DNA of 64,000 nucleotides from Mesorhizobium wenxiniae (GCF_002284535.1 NZ_NPKH01000037.1:226609-290608); one strand, 5' to 3'; shown: positions 17,112 through 26,409, numbered from the stretch's first letter. The notes: generated by a model not told the origin, from the sequence alone. Program-made: numbers and translations.

Positions 17112-19895
17112 TCAACCGGCTTCGCGCACTCGTGTCAGCGCTACCGAAAGCTTTTCTTGCGCCTCGCGATACTCGGCGAGTTTTTCGCGCTCGGCATCCA
17201 CGACATCTTCCGGCGCGTTGGCGACGAATTTCTCGTTGGACAGCTTCTTGTGCAGGCGGGCGATCTCCTCGGTCACCTTGACCAGTTCCTTCTGCAGCCG
17301 CGCCGCCTCGGCGGTAAGGTCGATCAGGCTGCCGAGCGGCAGACAGATGGTCGCCTCGTTGAGCACGATCTGGGCGGAGCCCTTAGGCGCCGTATCGACC
17401 AGCGAGATGTCGCCGACCCGCGCCAGTCGCTTGATGGCCGATGCCTGGCGCTCAAGCCTTTCATGGGTCGCGGTATTGGCGCCGATCACCATCAGGGGCG
17501 CGATCGCGGCCGGCGGCACATTCATTTCCGAGCGCACGGAGCGGATGCCTGAGACGAGCTCGACCAGCCAGTTGATGTCGGCGGCCGCTGCCTCATCCTC
17601 AAAGTCTGGCGACGGCCACGCTGCATGGCAAAGCAGCGACGGCCGTTCCTTGCCCTCGCCGGCGGTCTCAGCCCACAGCTCTTCGGTCATGAATGGCATC
17701 ATCGGATGCAGCAGCTTATAGATCTCGTCGAGCACGAAGGCGACACAAGCCCGGCTTTCGGCCTTGGCAGCCTCGTCCGGACCTGTGAACACCGGCTTCA
17801 GCAGTTCCAGATACCAGTCGCAGAACAAGTTCCACACGAACCGGTAGGCCGCACCTGCAGCCTCGTTGAACCGGTATGAGGTGATGCCTTCGGTGATTTC
17901 GCGCGCGGCGCGTGTCAGTTCGGTCAGGATCCAGCGGTTGACCGCCAGCTTGGCGTCGTTCAGCCAGAACTCGTCGTTCCTCGCGACGTCGTTCATCTCG
18001 GCAAAGCGCGTCGCGTTCCACAGCTTGGTGCCGAAGTTGCGGTAGCCGGCGATGCGGGCCGGATCGAGCTTCACGTCGCGTCCTTGCGCGGCCATCACCG
18101 TCAGCGTGAAGCGCAGCGCGTCGGCGCCGTATTCGTCGATGAGATCGAGCGGGTCGATGACGTTGCCTTTCGACTTCGACATCTTCTGCCCGTTCTTGTC
18201 GCGCACCAGCGCATGGACATAGACGGTGTGGAACGGCTCTTCGTCCATGAAGTGCAGGCCCATCATCATCATGCGGGCGACCCAGAAGAAGATGATGTCG
18301 AAGCCGGTCACCAGCACGTCGGTCTGGTAGTAGGTTTTCAGTTCCGGCGTCTGGTCCGGCCAGCCAAGCGTCGAGAACGGCCACAGCGCCGACGAGAACC
18401 ATGTGTCGAGCACATCCTCGTCGCGGGTCAGGATCTCGCCCGGCTTGAAGTTCTCGAGCTTGTCCTCGACCCAGGCCTTCCATGGCCCTTCCAGCGCCAG
18501 ATAATATTCGACGGCAGCTGCGAGCGCCTCCTCCTCGGTCTTCTCGACGAAGACGCGTCCATCCGGTCCATACCAGGCCGGGATCTGGTGACCCCACCAG
18601 AGCTGGCGCGAAATGCACCAGGGCTGGATGTTCTCCATCCAGTCGAAATAGGTCTTTTCCCAGTTTTTCGGCACGAAATTGGTTCGGCCCTCGCGCACCG
18701 CACGAATAGCCGGTTTGGCGAGCTCCGCCGCGTTCGCATACCATTGTTCGGTCAGGAACGGTTCGATCGGCACGCCGCCGCGATCGCCATGCGGCACGGC
18801 ATGGCGATGCGGCTCGACCTTTTCGAGGAAACCGCCCGCCTCCATCAGCTCGACGATCTTCTTACGCGCGACGAAACGATCGAGGCCGTTGAGTTCATCC
18901 CAGACGGCCTCGCGCTCGGGCGTCACCTCCAGCCCGGCGAGAAAGTCGTCATTGTCCGTGAGGGTGACCGCCGCCTCTACGGTGAGGATATTGATCGCCG
19001 GCAGCTTATGGCGCCTGCCGACCTCGAAGTCGTTGAAGTCGTGGGCCGGCGTGATCTTCACCGCGCCGCTGCCTTTCTCCGGATCGGAATATTGGTCCGC
19101 CACGACCGGGATCTTGCGGCCGACGATCGGCAGGACGAGGTTCTTGCCGACCAGATGCCGAAAACGCTCGTCGTCGGGATGCACCGCCACCGCCGTATCG
19201 CCTAGCATTGTCTCGGGGCGTGTCGTTGCCACGGTGATGAAGGTTTTAGGATTTTCCGGATCGAAAACCTCGCCCTCGACGGGGTAGCGGAAATGCCAGA
19301 GGTTGCCGTTGACCTCCTGCTGTTCGACCTCGAGGTCGGAAATCGCAGTCAAGAGCTTCGGGTCCCAGTTGACAAGGCGCTTGTCCTTGTAGATCAGGCC
19401 TTCCTTGTAGAGCGTGACGAACACTTCGAGCACCGCCTTGGATAGGCCCTCGTCCATGGTGAAACGTTCTCGGCTCCAGTCGGCCGAGGCCCCCAGCCGC
19501 TTCAACTGGTTGAAGATCGCGCCGCCGGATTCAGCCTTCCACTCCCAGACTTTCTCGATGAACTCGTCGCGCGTCAGGTCGCGGCGGTGGATCTGCTTCT
19601 CCATAAGCTGGCGCTCGACCACCATCTGCGTAGCGATGCCGGCGTGATCCATGCCGGGCTGCCACAGCACGTTCTTGCCGCGCATGCGCTCGAAGCGCAC
19701 CAGAATGTCCTGCAGCGTGTTGTTGAGCGCATGGCCCATATGCAGCGAGCCGGTGACGTTCGGTGGCGGGATGACGATGGTGAAGGCTTCCGCACCCTCC
19801 TCGGCGCCCGCGCCGGCACGAAACGCGTCGGCCTCCTCCCAGATTTTGGCGATCTTCGGCTCGACGATTTTAGCGTCGTAGGTTTTTTCGAGCAT
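17112..19895 (-). CDS. valS: Valyl-tRNA synthetase
   Basis: The 927-residue class Ia synthetase carries PPPNVTGSLHMGHALNNT (HIGH motif HMGH, residues 52-55), an editing domain in the middle (AVHPDDERF, TRPETMLGD), GQKMSKSKGNVIDP, and the C-terminal coiled coil LQKELVKVTEEIARLHKKLS typical of ValRS. The start MLEKTYDAKIVEPK is chosen over an upstream extension with no family match. The upstream gap to popZ holds the popZ terminator. Confidence 0.97.
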   Translation of the reverse strand: MLEKTYDAKIVEPKIAKIWEEADAFRAGAGAEEGAEAFTIVIPPPNVTGSLHMGHALNNTLQDILVRFERMRGKNVLWQPGMDHAGIATQMVVERQLMEKQIHRRDLTRDEFIEKVWEWKAESGGAIFNQLKRLGASADWSRERFTMDEGLSKAVLEVFVTLYKEGLIYKDKRLVNWDPKLLTAISDLEVEQQEVNGNLWHFRYPVEGEVFDPENPKTFITVATTRPETMLGDTAVAVHPDDERFRHLVGKNLVLPIVGRKIPVVADQYSDPEKGSGAVKITPAHDFNDFEVGRRHKLPAINILTVEAAVTLTDNDDFLAGLEVTPEREAVWDELNGLDRFVARKKIVELMEAGGFLEKVEPHRHAVPHGDRGGVPIEPFLTEQWYANAAELAKPAIRAVREGRTNFVPKNWEKTYFDWMENIQPWCISRQLWWGHQIPAWYGPDGRVFVEKTEEEALAAAVEYYLALEGPWKAWVEDKLENFKPGEILTRDEDVLDTWFSSALWPFSTLGWPDQTPELKTYYQTDVLVTGFDIIFFWVARMMMMGLHFMDEEPFHTVYVHALVRDKNGQKMSKSKGNVIDPLDLIDEYGADALRFTLTVMAAQGRDVKLDPARIAGYRNFGTKLWNATRFAEMNDVARNDEFWLNDAKLAVNRWILTELTRAAREITEGITSYRFNEAAGAAYRFVWNLFCDWYLELLKPVFTGPDEAAKAESRACVAFVLDEIYKLLHPMMPFMTEELWAETAGEGKERPSLLCHAAWPSPDFEDEAAAADINWLVELVSGIRSVRSEMNVPPAAIAPLMVIGANTATHERLERQASAIKRLARVGDISLVDTAPKGSAQIVLNEATICLPLGSLIDLTAEAARLQKELVKVTEEIARLHKKLSNEKFVANAPEDVVDAEREKLAEYREAQEKLSVALTRVREAG

Positions 19896-20070
19896 AGGGA
19901 AATGGTCCGAGCTGTCGGGTTTTTTGCTGGTCCGGTGTAAATCGGAAGGTCTTGGCCAAGTCAACCGCGAGGCGGCGGGCGAGCGGGCTCGCCTGCCATA
20001 CAGATAGATCTGACAAGATCACAGGCAATGCCACTGCCGAGGCCGTAGGCATTAAATCGCACATCAACAA

Positions 20071-20091
20071 AACGCCGCCAGCGGCGGCGTT
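20071..20091 (-). terminator. Terminator after popZ
   Basis: Arms AACGCCGCC and GGCGGCGTT enclose AGC. On the minus strand the stem is followed by TTTTGTTG. It lies 26 bp past the popZ stop. Confidence 0.75.
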
Positions 20092-20116
20092 CCCCATCCG
20101 CCAACCGTCGGAATTG

Positions 20117-21013
20117 TTACTGCGCGCCGCGCGCTACGCGCTCGATTTCCTCGCGCACCAGCCGCTCGACCAGCGTCGGCAGATTGTTGTCCAGCCAGTC
20201 CTGCAGCATGGGCCTGAGCATCTCCTCGGCCATCTCGTCGAAGGTTTTCTTGCTGCGGCTGGCGAACGCATCGGAAAGCTCGCCGAAGGCGGCGGCGACC
20301 TGCCGGCCCGTATGTTCGGAAAGGATCGCCGGACGAGTGGACGGTGCCTCGCTTGTCGCCGGGCGCGCCAACCCGCTTCGCGGCGGGGCCGGCTCGAAAG
20401 CAGGTTCGGCCGCGTCCTCGAAAACCTCGGCCTCCGGTTCGGCGTCCGGCGTTCGTCGCACCTCGGCCCTGTCCGGCTTGGCCGCGGTCATCGTTTCGCC
20501 GACCGCGGCGATCTCACGCCGCCAATCGGCAACAATGCTGTCGGTCGTCTCGGCAACCCTTGCCGTCGCAGGCATATCCAACTCCGGCTTGGCGGCCGGG
20601 CCCGGCTCGGCCGCGACCCTGGCACCAGCAAGCGTCACGGGCGCTTTGACCGGAGTCGGGTCGGAACGCAGCGGCGGCTCCATACGTGCGATGACAGGCT
20701 CGGCGGCCGACGGTGGCGCCTGCACCTCGGTCAGCGTGACCGGCCTCCTGGCGTCGAATCCCGGACGCAACTCGGCGCGAAACGCACCCGCCTCCGGCGG
20801 CGCCACGCCTACCGCCGGCGGCGCCTCGCCTGCCGCCGGTGGCGGCCCGCCTACCGCCGGTGCCGGCACGGCAACCGACGCTAAATCCTGCAGCAGGTCG
20901 TCCGCTTCGTCCGGGTGCTTGCGGCCGGTATCGTTGTCCTCGATGATCCTCCTGATGGAAGCCAGTATCTCCTCCATGGAAGGTTCGCGCTGTACGCTGC
21001 TTGCTGTCGCCAT
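20117..21013 (-). CDS. popZ: PopZ/DUF2497 polar organizing protein
   Basis: The product is about 298 residues. The N-terminus carries the conserved EPSMEEILASIRRIIEDND helix, then a long Pro/Ala/Glu-rich disordered linker, and the C-terminal oligomerisation block (TFDEMAEEMLRPMLQDWLDN to LVREEIERVARG). This is the PopZ layout, in which the protein forms polar condensates that tether chromosome origins. A GTG two codons upstream (21019) is an alternative start. It sits directly upstream of valS, a common rhizobial arrangement. Confidence 0.88.
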   Translation of the reverse strand: MATASSVQREPSMEEILASIRRIIEDNDTGRKHPDEADDLLQDLASVAVPAPAVGGPPPAAGEAPPAVGVAPPEAGAFRAELRPGFDARRPVTLTEVQAPPSAAEPVIARMEPPLRSDPTPVKAPVTLAGARVAAEPGPAAKPELDMPATARVAETTDSIVADWRREIAAVGETMTAAKPDRAEVRRTPDAEPEAEVFEDAAEPAFEPAPPRSGLARPATSEAPSTRPAILSEHTGRQVAAAFGELSDAFASRSKKTFDEMAEEMLRPMLQDWLDNNLPTLVERLVREEIERVARGAQ

Positions 21014-21150
21014 CGTCACATCCGCCGCCCTTGTGACTCGTTGCAGATTTCCAGTCCGGCCAAAGCCGGATTCGAATCATGGCGACAGCGTAACCGACGG
21101 ATCGCCTTACGAGAATCCCCAATCTGAGGGCGCGTTGGATTTCAACAGAT

Positions 21151-21185
21151 TAGAGCCCGCGCGTTCCTTTGAACGGCGGGCTCTA
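21151..21185 (-). terminator. Hairpin after tolC
   Basis: Outer arms TAGAGCCCGC and GCGGGCTCTA (10 bp, perfect) plus inner arms CGTTC/GAACG make a long stem 40 bp past the tolC-type stop. There is no clear T run, so it may act as an mRNA 3'-end stabiliser rather than a classical terminator. Confidence 0.6.
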
Positions 21186-21224
21186 ATGCCTTGAAACTGG
21201 ACGGAATTGAAACTGGTGGAGCGA

Positions 21225-22631
21225 TCAGCGGCCGTCTGGCGTGCGCAGGCCGATCCACTTGTCCTTGACCGCATTGTAATGCTCTTCGGGTCTGTATTTC
21301 GTCACCTGAAGGGCGAGACGATCGACCGAAAGACGACCTATCGCCGAGAGGATGGCATAGCTCGCCACCACCAAATCGCGTTCGGAACTGGCCTGGTTGA
21401 TCTTGGCGGTGATGAGGGTGGCTTGGGCGTTGAGAACGTCGAGCGTGGTGCGCTGGCCGACATTGCGCTCCTCGATGACGCCGCTCAAGGCAAGCTGCGC
21501 GGCGGCGATCACCTGCCTGTTGGCCACCACGGTTTGCTGCGCGGCGATGTATTGCGTCCACGCCGAGGTCACGGCTTGCCGCACGGTGTCGCGGCTTACA
21601 TCGACCTCGATCCGGGCCTGGCTAAGTGATTCCTTGTTCTGGCGCACTATCGCCGACGTCCGCCCGCCCGAATAGATCGGTATAGTCAACGTCGCACCGA
21701 TGGTGGCCGAATTGGTTGTGCCATCCTGCCCCGTATCGGCAGAGCCCGGGGCCGTCCTGCGAAAGGCGCTGGAAACGCCGGCGGAAGCCGAAAGCTGCGG
21801 CAACAGCGCGCCTTCGGCCGATTTCACCGTAAACGCCGCCGCATCGACCAGATGCTGGGTCGAGAGGATGGCCGGGTGCTCGCTGGATGCGATCGCGATC
21901 GCCGCATCGAGGTTCGACGGCAACAGCTTCGACAACGGCGAAGCGCCCCTGAGCCTGCCCGGCTCGTCGCCAACGATCTGGCGATAGGTCGCAGCGCTTG
22001 CCAGCGCCTGGGCGCGGGCGGCGGCCAGTTCCGCCACAGCGGACGAGCGCTCGGCATCGGCCTGTGCCACGTCGGTGCGGGTGCCTTCGCCGACGTCGAA
22101 GCGCGAGCGCGCGGCGCGCGCCTGCTCGGTCAGGAACTGCAGGTTCTGCTCCGTCAGCACCGCCACTTGCCGGTCGCGAATCACGTCCATGTAGGCGCTT
22201 GCCGCGTTGAACAGAATATTCTCTTCGGTGTTGCGCAGGCTCTCGAACGAGGCGCGGACCCGCGATTCGGCGGCGGCGACGTTGTTCCTGGTCTGAAAGC
22301 CGTCGAACAGGGTCTGGTCGATCTGGACGCCGAAGTTGCCGGTGGTCAACGAGATGCCCCGGTTCGAACCGAGATTGGTACGGGCATCGAAATGGCTTCT
22401 GGAAAAGTCGATGTCCGCAGAACCGGTGATGGTCGGGCGCCACCCCGACTTGGCGATGGCGACGCCCTCATCGGTGACACGGACGCCGGCACGAGCCGAA
22501 TTGAGCTGGGAATTGTTCTGGTAGGCTTTTGAAAGTGCACCGAGAATAGTTTCCGCCGAGGCGGCCAGCGGAGAAAGCGCGGTCGCCGAAACGAGGACGG
22601 CGGCAAAAAGGCTCTTGCGTAAAGACGGCAC
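21225..22631 (-). CDS. tolC: TolC family outer-membrane channel
   Basis: The 468-residue protein has a signal peptide (ends PLAASA), then the duplicated TolC alpha-helical barrel repeats. Family features are LFDGFQTRNNVAAAESRVRA, NAASAYMDVIRD, GEGTRTDVAQADAE and, in the second half, IPIYSGGRTSAIVRQN and NVGQRTTLDVLNAQATLI. Such trimers join inner-membrane exporters to form efflux or type I secretion machines; partners are not encoded nearby. It is preceded by pcm. Confidence 0.92.
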   Translation of the reverse strand: MPSLRKSLFAAVLVSATALSPLAASAETILGALSKAYQNNSQLNSARAGVRVTDEGVAIAKSGWRPTITGSADIDFSRSHFDARTNLGSNRGISLTTGNFGVQIDQTLFDGFQTRNNVAAAESRVRASFESLRNTEENILFNAASAYMDVIRDRQVAVLTEQNLQFLTEQARAARSRFDVGEGTRTDVAQADAERSSAVAELAAARAQALASAATYRQIVGDEPGRLRGASPLSKLLPSNLDAAIAIASSEHPAILSTQHLVDAAAFTVKSAEGALLPQLSASAGVSSAFRRTAPGSADTGQDGTTNSATIGATLTIPIYSGGRTSAIVRQNKESLSQARIEVDVSRDTVRQAVTSAWTQYIAAQQTVVANRQVIAAAQLALSGVIEERNVGQRTTLDVLNAQATLITAKINQASSERDLVVASYAILSAIGRLSVDRLALQVTKYRPEEHYNAVKDKWIGLRTPDGR

Positions 22632-22661
22632 GTTATTCCCTCATTCGTTTTGCATGGGAAC

Positions 22662-22705
22662 CACACCGCGCCGGCTTCTCCCATTTGAGCAGCCGGCGCG
22701 GTGTG
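22662..22705 (-). other. Long hairpin between pcm and tolC
   Basis: Perfect 15-bp arms (CACACCGCGCCGGCT and complement) enclose a 14-base loop, with flanking GGGAAC/GTTCCC able to extend the stem. There is no T run on either side. It lies in the 5' leader of tolC. Confidence 0.7.
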
Positions 22706-22817
22706 TTTCAGGTTCCCTGCTGTCAGCCCCCAAAAGAACACCCCGGTTATGCGGATCAGCAACGATTGTTCAAGCGCAAGCGAACATGACAACGCCTTTG
22801 CTGCAAGCCAAAATCAT

Positions 22818-23486
22818 TCAGAACTCAAACGCACGAATACGTTCGAATCCCGGTAGTGGCTTAATTGCCGCATTAAATGCGCCTCTTCCGGCTACAACCC
22901 CCCCTGTTTTCAGAAACAATCGGGCCACACCCGAATTCCCCTGCCCTTCGACGGCGACGAGCCGACCGCCTTCCGCAAGCTGCTCGAGCAGCGGCTCCGG
23001 CACTTTCTCCACGCTGCCGCCGATGAAAATGACATCGTAGGGTGCTCCCGCGGCATGGCCTTCCGGCAGCGGTCCCGTGACCACGCTGACATTGTCGCAG
23101 CCAAGCGCCGAAAGAGTCGACATGGCGGTCTCGGCCAATGCCGGATCGCTTTCCAGCGCAACGACGGACTTTGCCAGCCGCGACAGGATCGCCGCCGCAT
23201 AGCCGGTGCCGCAGCCGACATCGAGCGCCGAATCGCCACGGCCGATTTCGGCCAGCTGCATCAGCTTGGCCAGCGGCGAAGGCTCCATGAGGTAGCGGGG
23301 GCCATCCACCGCATTGGCAATGCGGATGTCTTCGTCGATATAGGCTAGATCGCGCTGGCCGGGGGCAACAAAGGCCTCGCGCGGCACGACAAGCAGCGCC
23401 TCGAGCAGCGGCGCGCTGGTCACGTCGGTGGTGCGGATCTGGCCATCGACCATCTTCACCCGACGTTCGGCAAAATCAGCGCTCAT
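22818..23486 (-). CDS. pcm: Protein-L-isoaspartate O-methyltransferase-family protein
   Basis: The 222-residue protein starts MSADFAERRVKMVDGQIRTT, then VPREAFVAPGQRDLAYIDED (the PIMT N-terminal motif) and the SAM-binding LDVGCGTGYAAAILSRLA. PIMT repairs isoaspartyl residues; rhizobial genomes carry this shorter version upstream of tolC, where a repair role is assumed. The start is fixed by the family N-terminus; the longer frame crosses the tRNA-Cys gene. Confidence 0.87.
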   Translation of the reverse strand: MSADFAERRVKMVDGQIRTTDVTSAPLLEALLVVPREAFVAPGQRDLAYIDEDIRIANAVDGPRYLMEPSPLAKLMQLAEIGRGDSALDVGCGTGYAAAILSRLAKSVVALESDPALAETAMSTLSALGCDNVSVVTGPLPEGHAAGAPYDVIFIGGSVEKVPEPLLEQLAEGGRLVAVEGQGNSGVARLFLKTGGVVAGRGAFNAAIKPLPGFERIRAFEF

Positions 23487-23593
23487 GTTCCAACCAATCC
23501 GCCCAAAACCAATCTGCTTGCCGCGCCAAGACCGCGGCTCATTTCGACCGGAACTCAAGCCCCCTGGCGCTGGTGCGCGGGAGCTTGGGCATT

Positions 23594-23667
23594 TGGAGGC
23601 CTCGCCCGGAATCGAACCGGGGTGCAAGGATTTGCAGTCCTCTGCGTAACCACTCCGCCACGAGGCC
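23594..23667 (-). tRNA. tRNA-Cys (GCA)
   Basis: The reverse strand folds as a cloverleaf: acceptor GGCCTCG paired with CGAGGCC, anticodon loop CTGCAAA (anticodon GCA), T-arm GGTTCGAATCC and encoded CCA. Confidence 0.97.
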
Positions 23668-23996
23668 TCATTGCTTCCGGCGTTCCACCCGGTTCCAATA
23701 GGTTGCGGCGAAAATGCCGTCAAGCGGCCATGGTGCATTCCGGACGGTTTCCCCTCGACCATGATTCCACGCATCGCGTCGTCGACACGCATGCTGCAAT
23801 CAAAATATTAGTTAACTGTTAAGTACGGAATTTTGCAAAGGGAAGCCCGGGGCCTGGACCTCACGTCGGGTAAGCAGAAGGTCCGCCGTTTTGAAGGAGT
23901 TGCAAGGGCCGGAAAAAAGCGCGCCGGGCATCAGCCGGGTTGAGTCGAGCCGGAAAGACCGCCCCTTCACAGAGGCTTGCCACGGGGTGCAAACCG
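23668..23996. other. Intergenic region upstream of tRNA-Cys
   Basis: No gene seen. It includes the tRNA-Cys promoter at its left edge and an AT-rich patch (AAAATATTAGTTAACTG near 23800). Confidence 0.5.
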
Positions 23997-24257
23997 TCAG
24001 TTCGGCCGCCGCCGCCGTTCCCACCACACGACAAGCCGGCGCCGGTGGCGGCGTACCAAGGCGAACTCGTAGGAGAGCACCAGCAATCCGATCGGTATCA
24101 TCCAGAATCCCAGGATCGGCAGGAAGCCGAGAATGCCGCCGAAGATCAGCACGACGCCGATCGCAATCCTGAGGCCGCGCGAGCGCGGCATGGTGAACTG
24201 ACGGCCGAAGACCGATATTTTCCGTGCCGGTGGATGGTTGTGGCTTGCTGCGCTCAT
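23997..24257 (-). CDS. Small PGPGW-type membrane protein
   Basis: The 86-residue protein has two hydrophobic segments (IAIGVVLIFGGILGFLPILG and WMIPIGLLVLSYEFAL) and a basic tail RRHRRRLVVWWERRRR, matching the short PGPGW/tryptophan-rich membrane proteins of alphaproteobacteria. Function unknown. The start is uncertain: upstream ATGs at 24275 and 24368 extend the N-terminus without hydrophobic content. Confidence 0.65.
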   Translation of the reverse strand: MSAASHNHPPARKISVFGRQFTMPRSRGLRIAIGVVLIFGGILGFLPILGFWMIPIGLLVLSYEFALVRRHRRRLVVWWERRRRPN

Positions 24258-24477
24258 GTCTGGTCGGTGGTCCATTCGGGCAAAGTAAAAGCACCAGCTG
24301 ACGAAAAGCCGCAACCACGTTTTCGGTTCCGCGCCCCCGTCAGACGGCTCATATGAGGACGCGCGCACATGATTGCTAGAAATCGTCGCGCGAAAAAGCG
24401 CCGAAAATACGAAATGCTTCTTTGCAAAGCCGAAACGGGTTTGCTATAGGCTGCGCCACTCACATGAGAGCCTCTGT

Positions 24478-24552
24478 TCCCCGGTAGCTCAGTGGTAGAG
24501 CAACCGGCTGTTAACCGGTTGGTCGCTGGTTCGAATCCGGCCCGGGGAGCCA
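24478..24552 (+). tRNA. tRNA-Asn (GTT)
   Basis: Complete cloverleaf: acceptor TCCCCGG/CCGGGGA, D-arm GCTCAGTGGTAGAGC, anticodon loop CTGTTAA (GTT) and encoded CCA. Its 3' part is the attachment site of the integrated element that follows. Confidence 0.98.
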
Positions 24553-24553
24553 A
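24508..24553 (+). repeat. attL: 46-bp direct repeat in tRNA-Asn
   Basis: Runs from the anticodon loop (CTGTTAACC) through GGGGAGCCAA and is identical to 42592-42637. Identity stops at both edges (CAACCGG versus CAAGCCT upstream), defining the crossover segment. Confidence 0.95.
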
Positions 24554-24598
24554 CATTTTCAAAGATTTAGCCGACGCCAGAATTAGCCAAAAATTGGC

Positions 24599-24620
24599 AT
24601 AGGTACGCTATAGGTACGCC
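24599..24620 (+). promoter_or_regulatory. Tandem arm-type repeats inside attL
   Basis: ATAGGTACGC occurs at 24599-24608 and again at 24610-24619, about 45 bp inside attL. A similar pair in the same orientation lies inside attR, suggesting integrase or excisionase arm sites. Confidence 0.6.
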
Positions 24621-24711
24621 CTGCGCGTTTGCTTGCTGGGAATCGCTGTCGCTAAGATCGACCCGTTAGAACCGATCTGCGGTCCTGCAAATCGAACCCA
24701 GGGGGGACGGG

Positions 24712-25701
24712 ATGGAATTCGACGACATCATTTCTGGCAAGGAGGCATTCCTCCACGAGGCTATCCTCCTCGAAACGCAAGAAGGGCTGAGGCTTGATTT
24801 CAAAGCGCCGGCTATTGGCAAGCCAGGCGCAGCGTTTACTGCGCAAGGCCAACTTACCAAGGAAGGCCGAAGCAGCTTGGCCAAAGCACTCTCGGCCTTT
24901 AGCAACTCTGCCGGCGGCGTTTTGGTCATTGGGGTTGTCTGCCGCAAGAATGCTGATGGAGTAGATGCTGCCATCGCTCTCGAGCCGCTGCCCAATTGGA
25001 AAACCGCTCTCAGTGTTGTGAGTTCAGCTGTTGGGGATTTGTTGCAGCCCAAAAATGACGGCGTCCGTGTCGATGGTTTTGCATCCCATGGGAACCAGGG
25101 CGCTGGCTATCTAGTCATAGACGTGCCTCGTTCCGAGCGGCGCCCCCACCGGAGCGAAGCCACCGATCAAAAGCAATATTTCAAGCGCTCGGGCAGCTCT
25201 ACCCATGCGATGGAGCACTTCGACATCGAAGATGCCTTTAAGCGCGCATCTGTTCCTGACCTACAACTCAGCACTCGAATTCGACGTAGATCTTCTTCAG
25301 GACCGCAAGGCCAGTTTCACTTGGAGTTTTGGTTGGACAATGTCGGCGAGGCCACAGCATTCTTCCCTTCAATGCATTTGGAACGAGCTTCTACATTCTC
25401 TGTTGAATGGCCCGACCACATTCTTGGCGTTCATCGCGAGCGTACGCCAGACGGCCAAATGTCTTATGGGAATTCAGAGTATGTGATTCATCCCGGTCAA
25501 TCCAGGCTAATGGAAAGGCTTGAGATGACTATCCTATTTGATGACTCGCGGAGCGTTGTGGAATTCGTTGGAGGCGCGCCTGTTGGGAATGCAATGCTAT
25601 CGGTGCCCTACAGTATCTTCGCCAAGGACATGAGGCGGAAGATTGGAGAGGTTGTTCTTAGCCCAGCCGAGTTCTTGGAGTTGGAATGGGACAGCACCTA
25701 G
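24712..25701 (+). CDS. AlbA_2 (Schlafen-type) putative DNA/nucleic-acid-binding protein
   Basis: The 329-residue protein has an N-terminal AlbA_2 domain: E-x-LRLDFK near residue 28, then SLAKALSAFSNSAGGVLVIG (about 56-76), GYLVIDVPRSERRPHRSE and QYFKRSGSST. AlbA_2 proteins bind nucleic acid and recur in mobile elements. The C-terminal half (residues 180-329) is a beta-rich region I do not recognise. The ATG follows GGGGGGACGGG. Base composition is clearly less GC-rich than the core. It is the first cargo gene past attL, a position where defence or regulatory genes often sit. Confidence 0.75.
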   Translation: MEFDDIISGKEAFLHEAILLETQEGLRLDFKAPAIGKPGAAFTAQGQLTKEGRSSLAKALSAFSNSAGGVLVIGVVCRKNADGVDAAIALEPLPNWKTALSVVSSAVGDLLQPKNDGVRVDGFASHGNQGAGYLVIDVPRSERRPHRSEATDQKQYFKRSGSSTHAMEHFDIEDAFKRASVPDLQLSTRIRRRSSSGPQGQFHLEFWLDNVGEATAFFPSMHLERASTFSVEWPDHILGVHRERTPDGQMSYGNSEYVIHPGQSRLMERLEMTILFDDSRSVVEFVGGAPVGNAMLSVPYSIFAKDMRRKIGEVVLSPAEFLELEWDST

Positions 25702-25748
25702 CCCGCCACCGAAGCAGCGGGCCAAGGTGGACGACTTGTCCACTTTCG

Positions 25749-26075
25749 TCAGTTGAGAGTTGGCTCCGCTAGCCACTCGTTTCTGCCGAGCGATTGCGGA
25801 TAGACGCTGAGGCAGACCGGATAACCGACCGAATTCGACGCCCGCAAGTATTCGTCGAGTGCGGTGGCTAGCTCCCTTCCTAGCCGCTTTAGTTTTTGTT
25901 CAGCCGTAGCGATCTCTTGAAACCGCCAAGAGTGTTGGAGGTTTCTCGCCGGAATTGTTGCGCCGCTCATATCCCCGACTCCAAGCAGGGCGCGGCGGGA
26001 AAACCTCCCGATGATGGTGGTAGGCTGGGCAGCGGGCAAAGCTTCGCCGGCCGCCGGAACTGAGGTGTTCGGCAC
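25749..26075 (-). CDS. Hypothetical protein with RR-type N-terminus
   Basis: The 108-residue product starts at a GTG preceded by AGGAG. Residues 24-35 read RFSRRALLGVGD, a twin-arginine-like but not hydrophobic segment. The middle is helical (ATAEQKLKRLGRELATALDEY). No family recognised. It diverges from the XRE repressor across the operator region, so it is probably under that repressor. Confidence 0.5.
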   Translation of the reverse strand: MPNTSVPAAGEALPAAQPTTIIGRFSRRALLGVGDMSGATIPARNLQHSWRFQEIATAEQKLKRLGRELATALDEYLRASNSVGYPVCLSVYPQSLGRNEWLAEPTLN

Positions 26076-26098
26076 TGGTTGCTCCTATTGAGAAATTA

Positions 26099-26149
26099 TC
26101 AAGCGTGGTTGAGTAAACCACAAGCGCGCAAAGTGTCAAGCGTAGTTGA
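26099..26149. promoter_or_regulatory. Two repressor operators in a divergent promoter
   Basis: TCAAGCGTGGTTGA (26099-26112) and TCAAGCGTAGTTGA (26136-26149) are imperfect palindromes of the form TCAA-N6-TTGA, 37 bp apart centre to centre. They lie between the hypothetical gene at 25749 (minus) and the XRE gene at 26182 (plus). Confidence 0.7.
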
Positions 26150-26181
26150 TAATATCTCTACTTCGCCGTATAGCTTGTGGC

Positions 26182-26409
26182 ATGATCTCACCACATCAAA
26201 TCAGGGGTGCCCGGGCTATGCTCGGTCTGACGCAAGCAGAGCTGGCGAAGCGCGCAGGAATATCGACGACCGGTCTGAACAATCTTGAGAGCGGGGCCAG
26301 CGACCCTAAGGCGTCGACGCTGAGAGCAATACAGACCGCCCTCGAATCGGCCGGCGTCGAGTTCATCCCCGAGAATGGCGGCGGCGCCGGTGTGAGGCTG
26401 CGGAAATGA
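26182..26409 (+). CDS. XRE-family helix-turn-helix repressor
   Basis: The 75-residue protein is almost entirely one HTH_3 domain: IRGARAMLGLTQAELAKRAG, then ISTTGLNNLESG as recognition helix region, ending GVEFIPENGGGAGVRLRK, a tail common in rhizobial XRE proteins. The two TCAA-N6-TTGA sites just upstream suggest autoregulation. Its stop overlaps the next ATG (ATGA). Confidence 0.85.
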   Translation: MISPHQIRGARAMLGLTQAELAKRAGISTTGLNNLESGASDPKASTLRAIQTALESAGVEFIPENGGGAGVRLRK

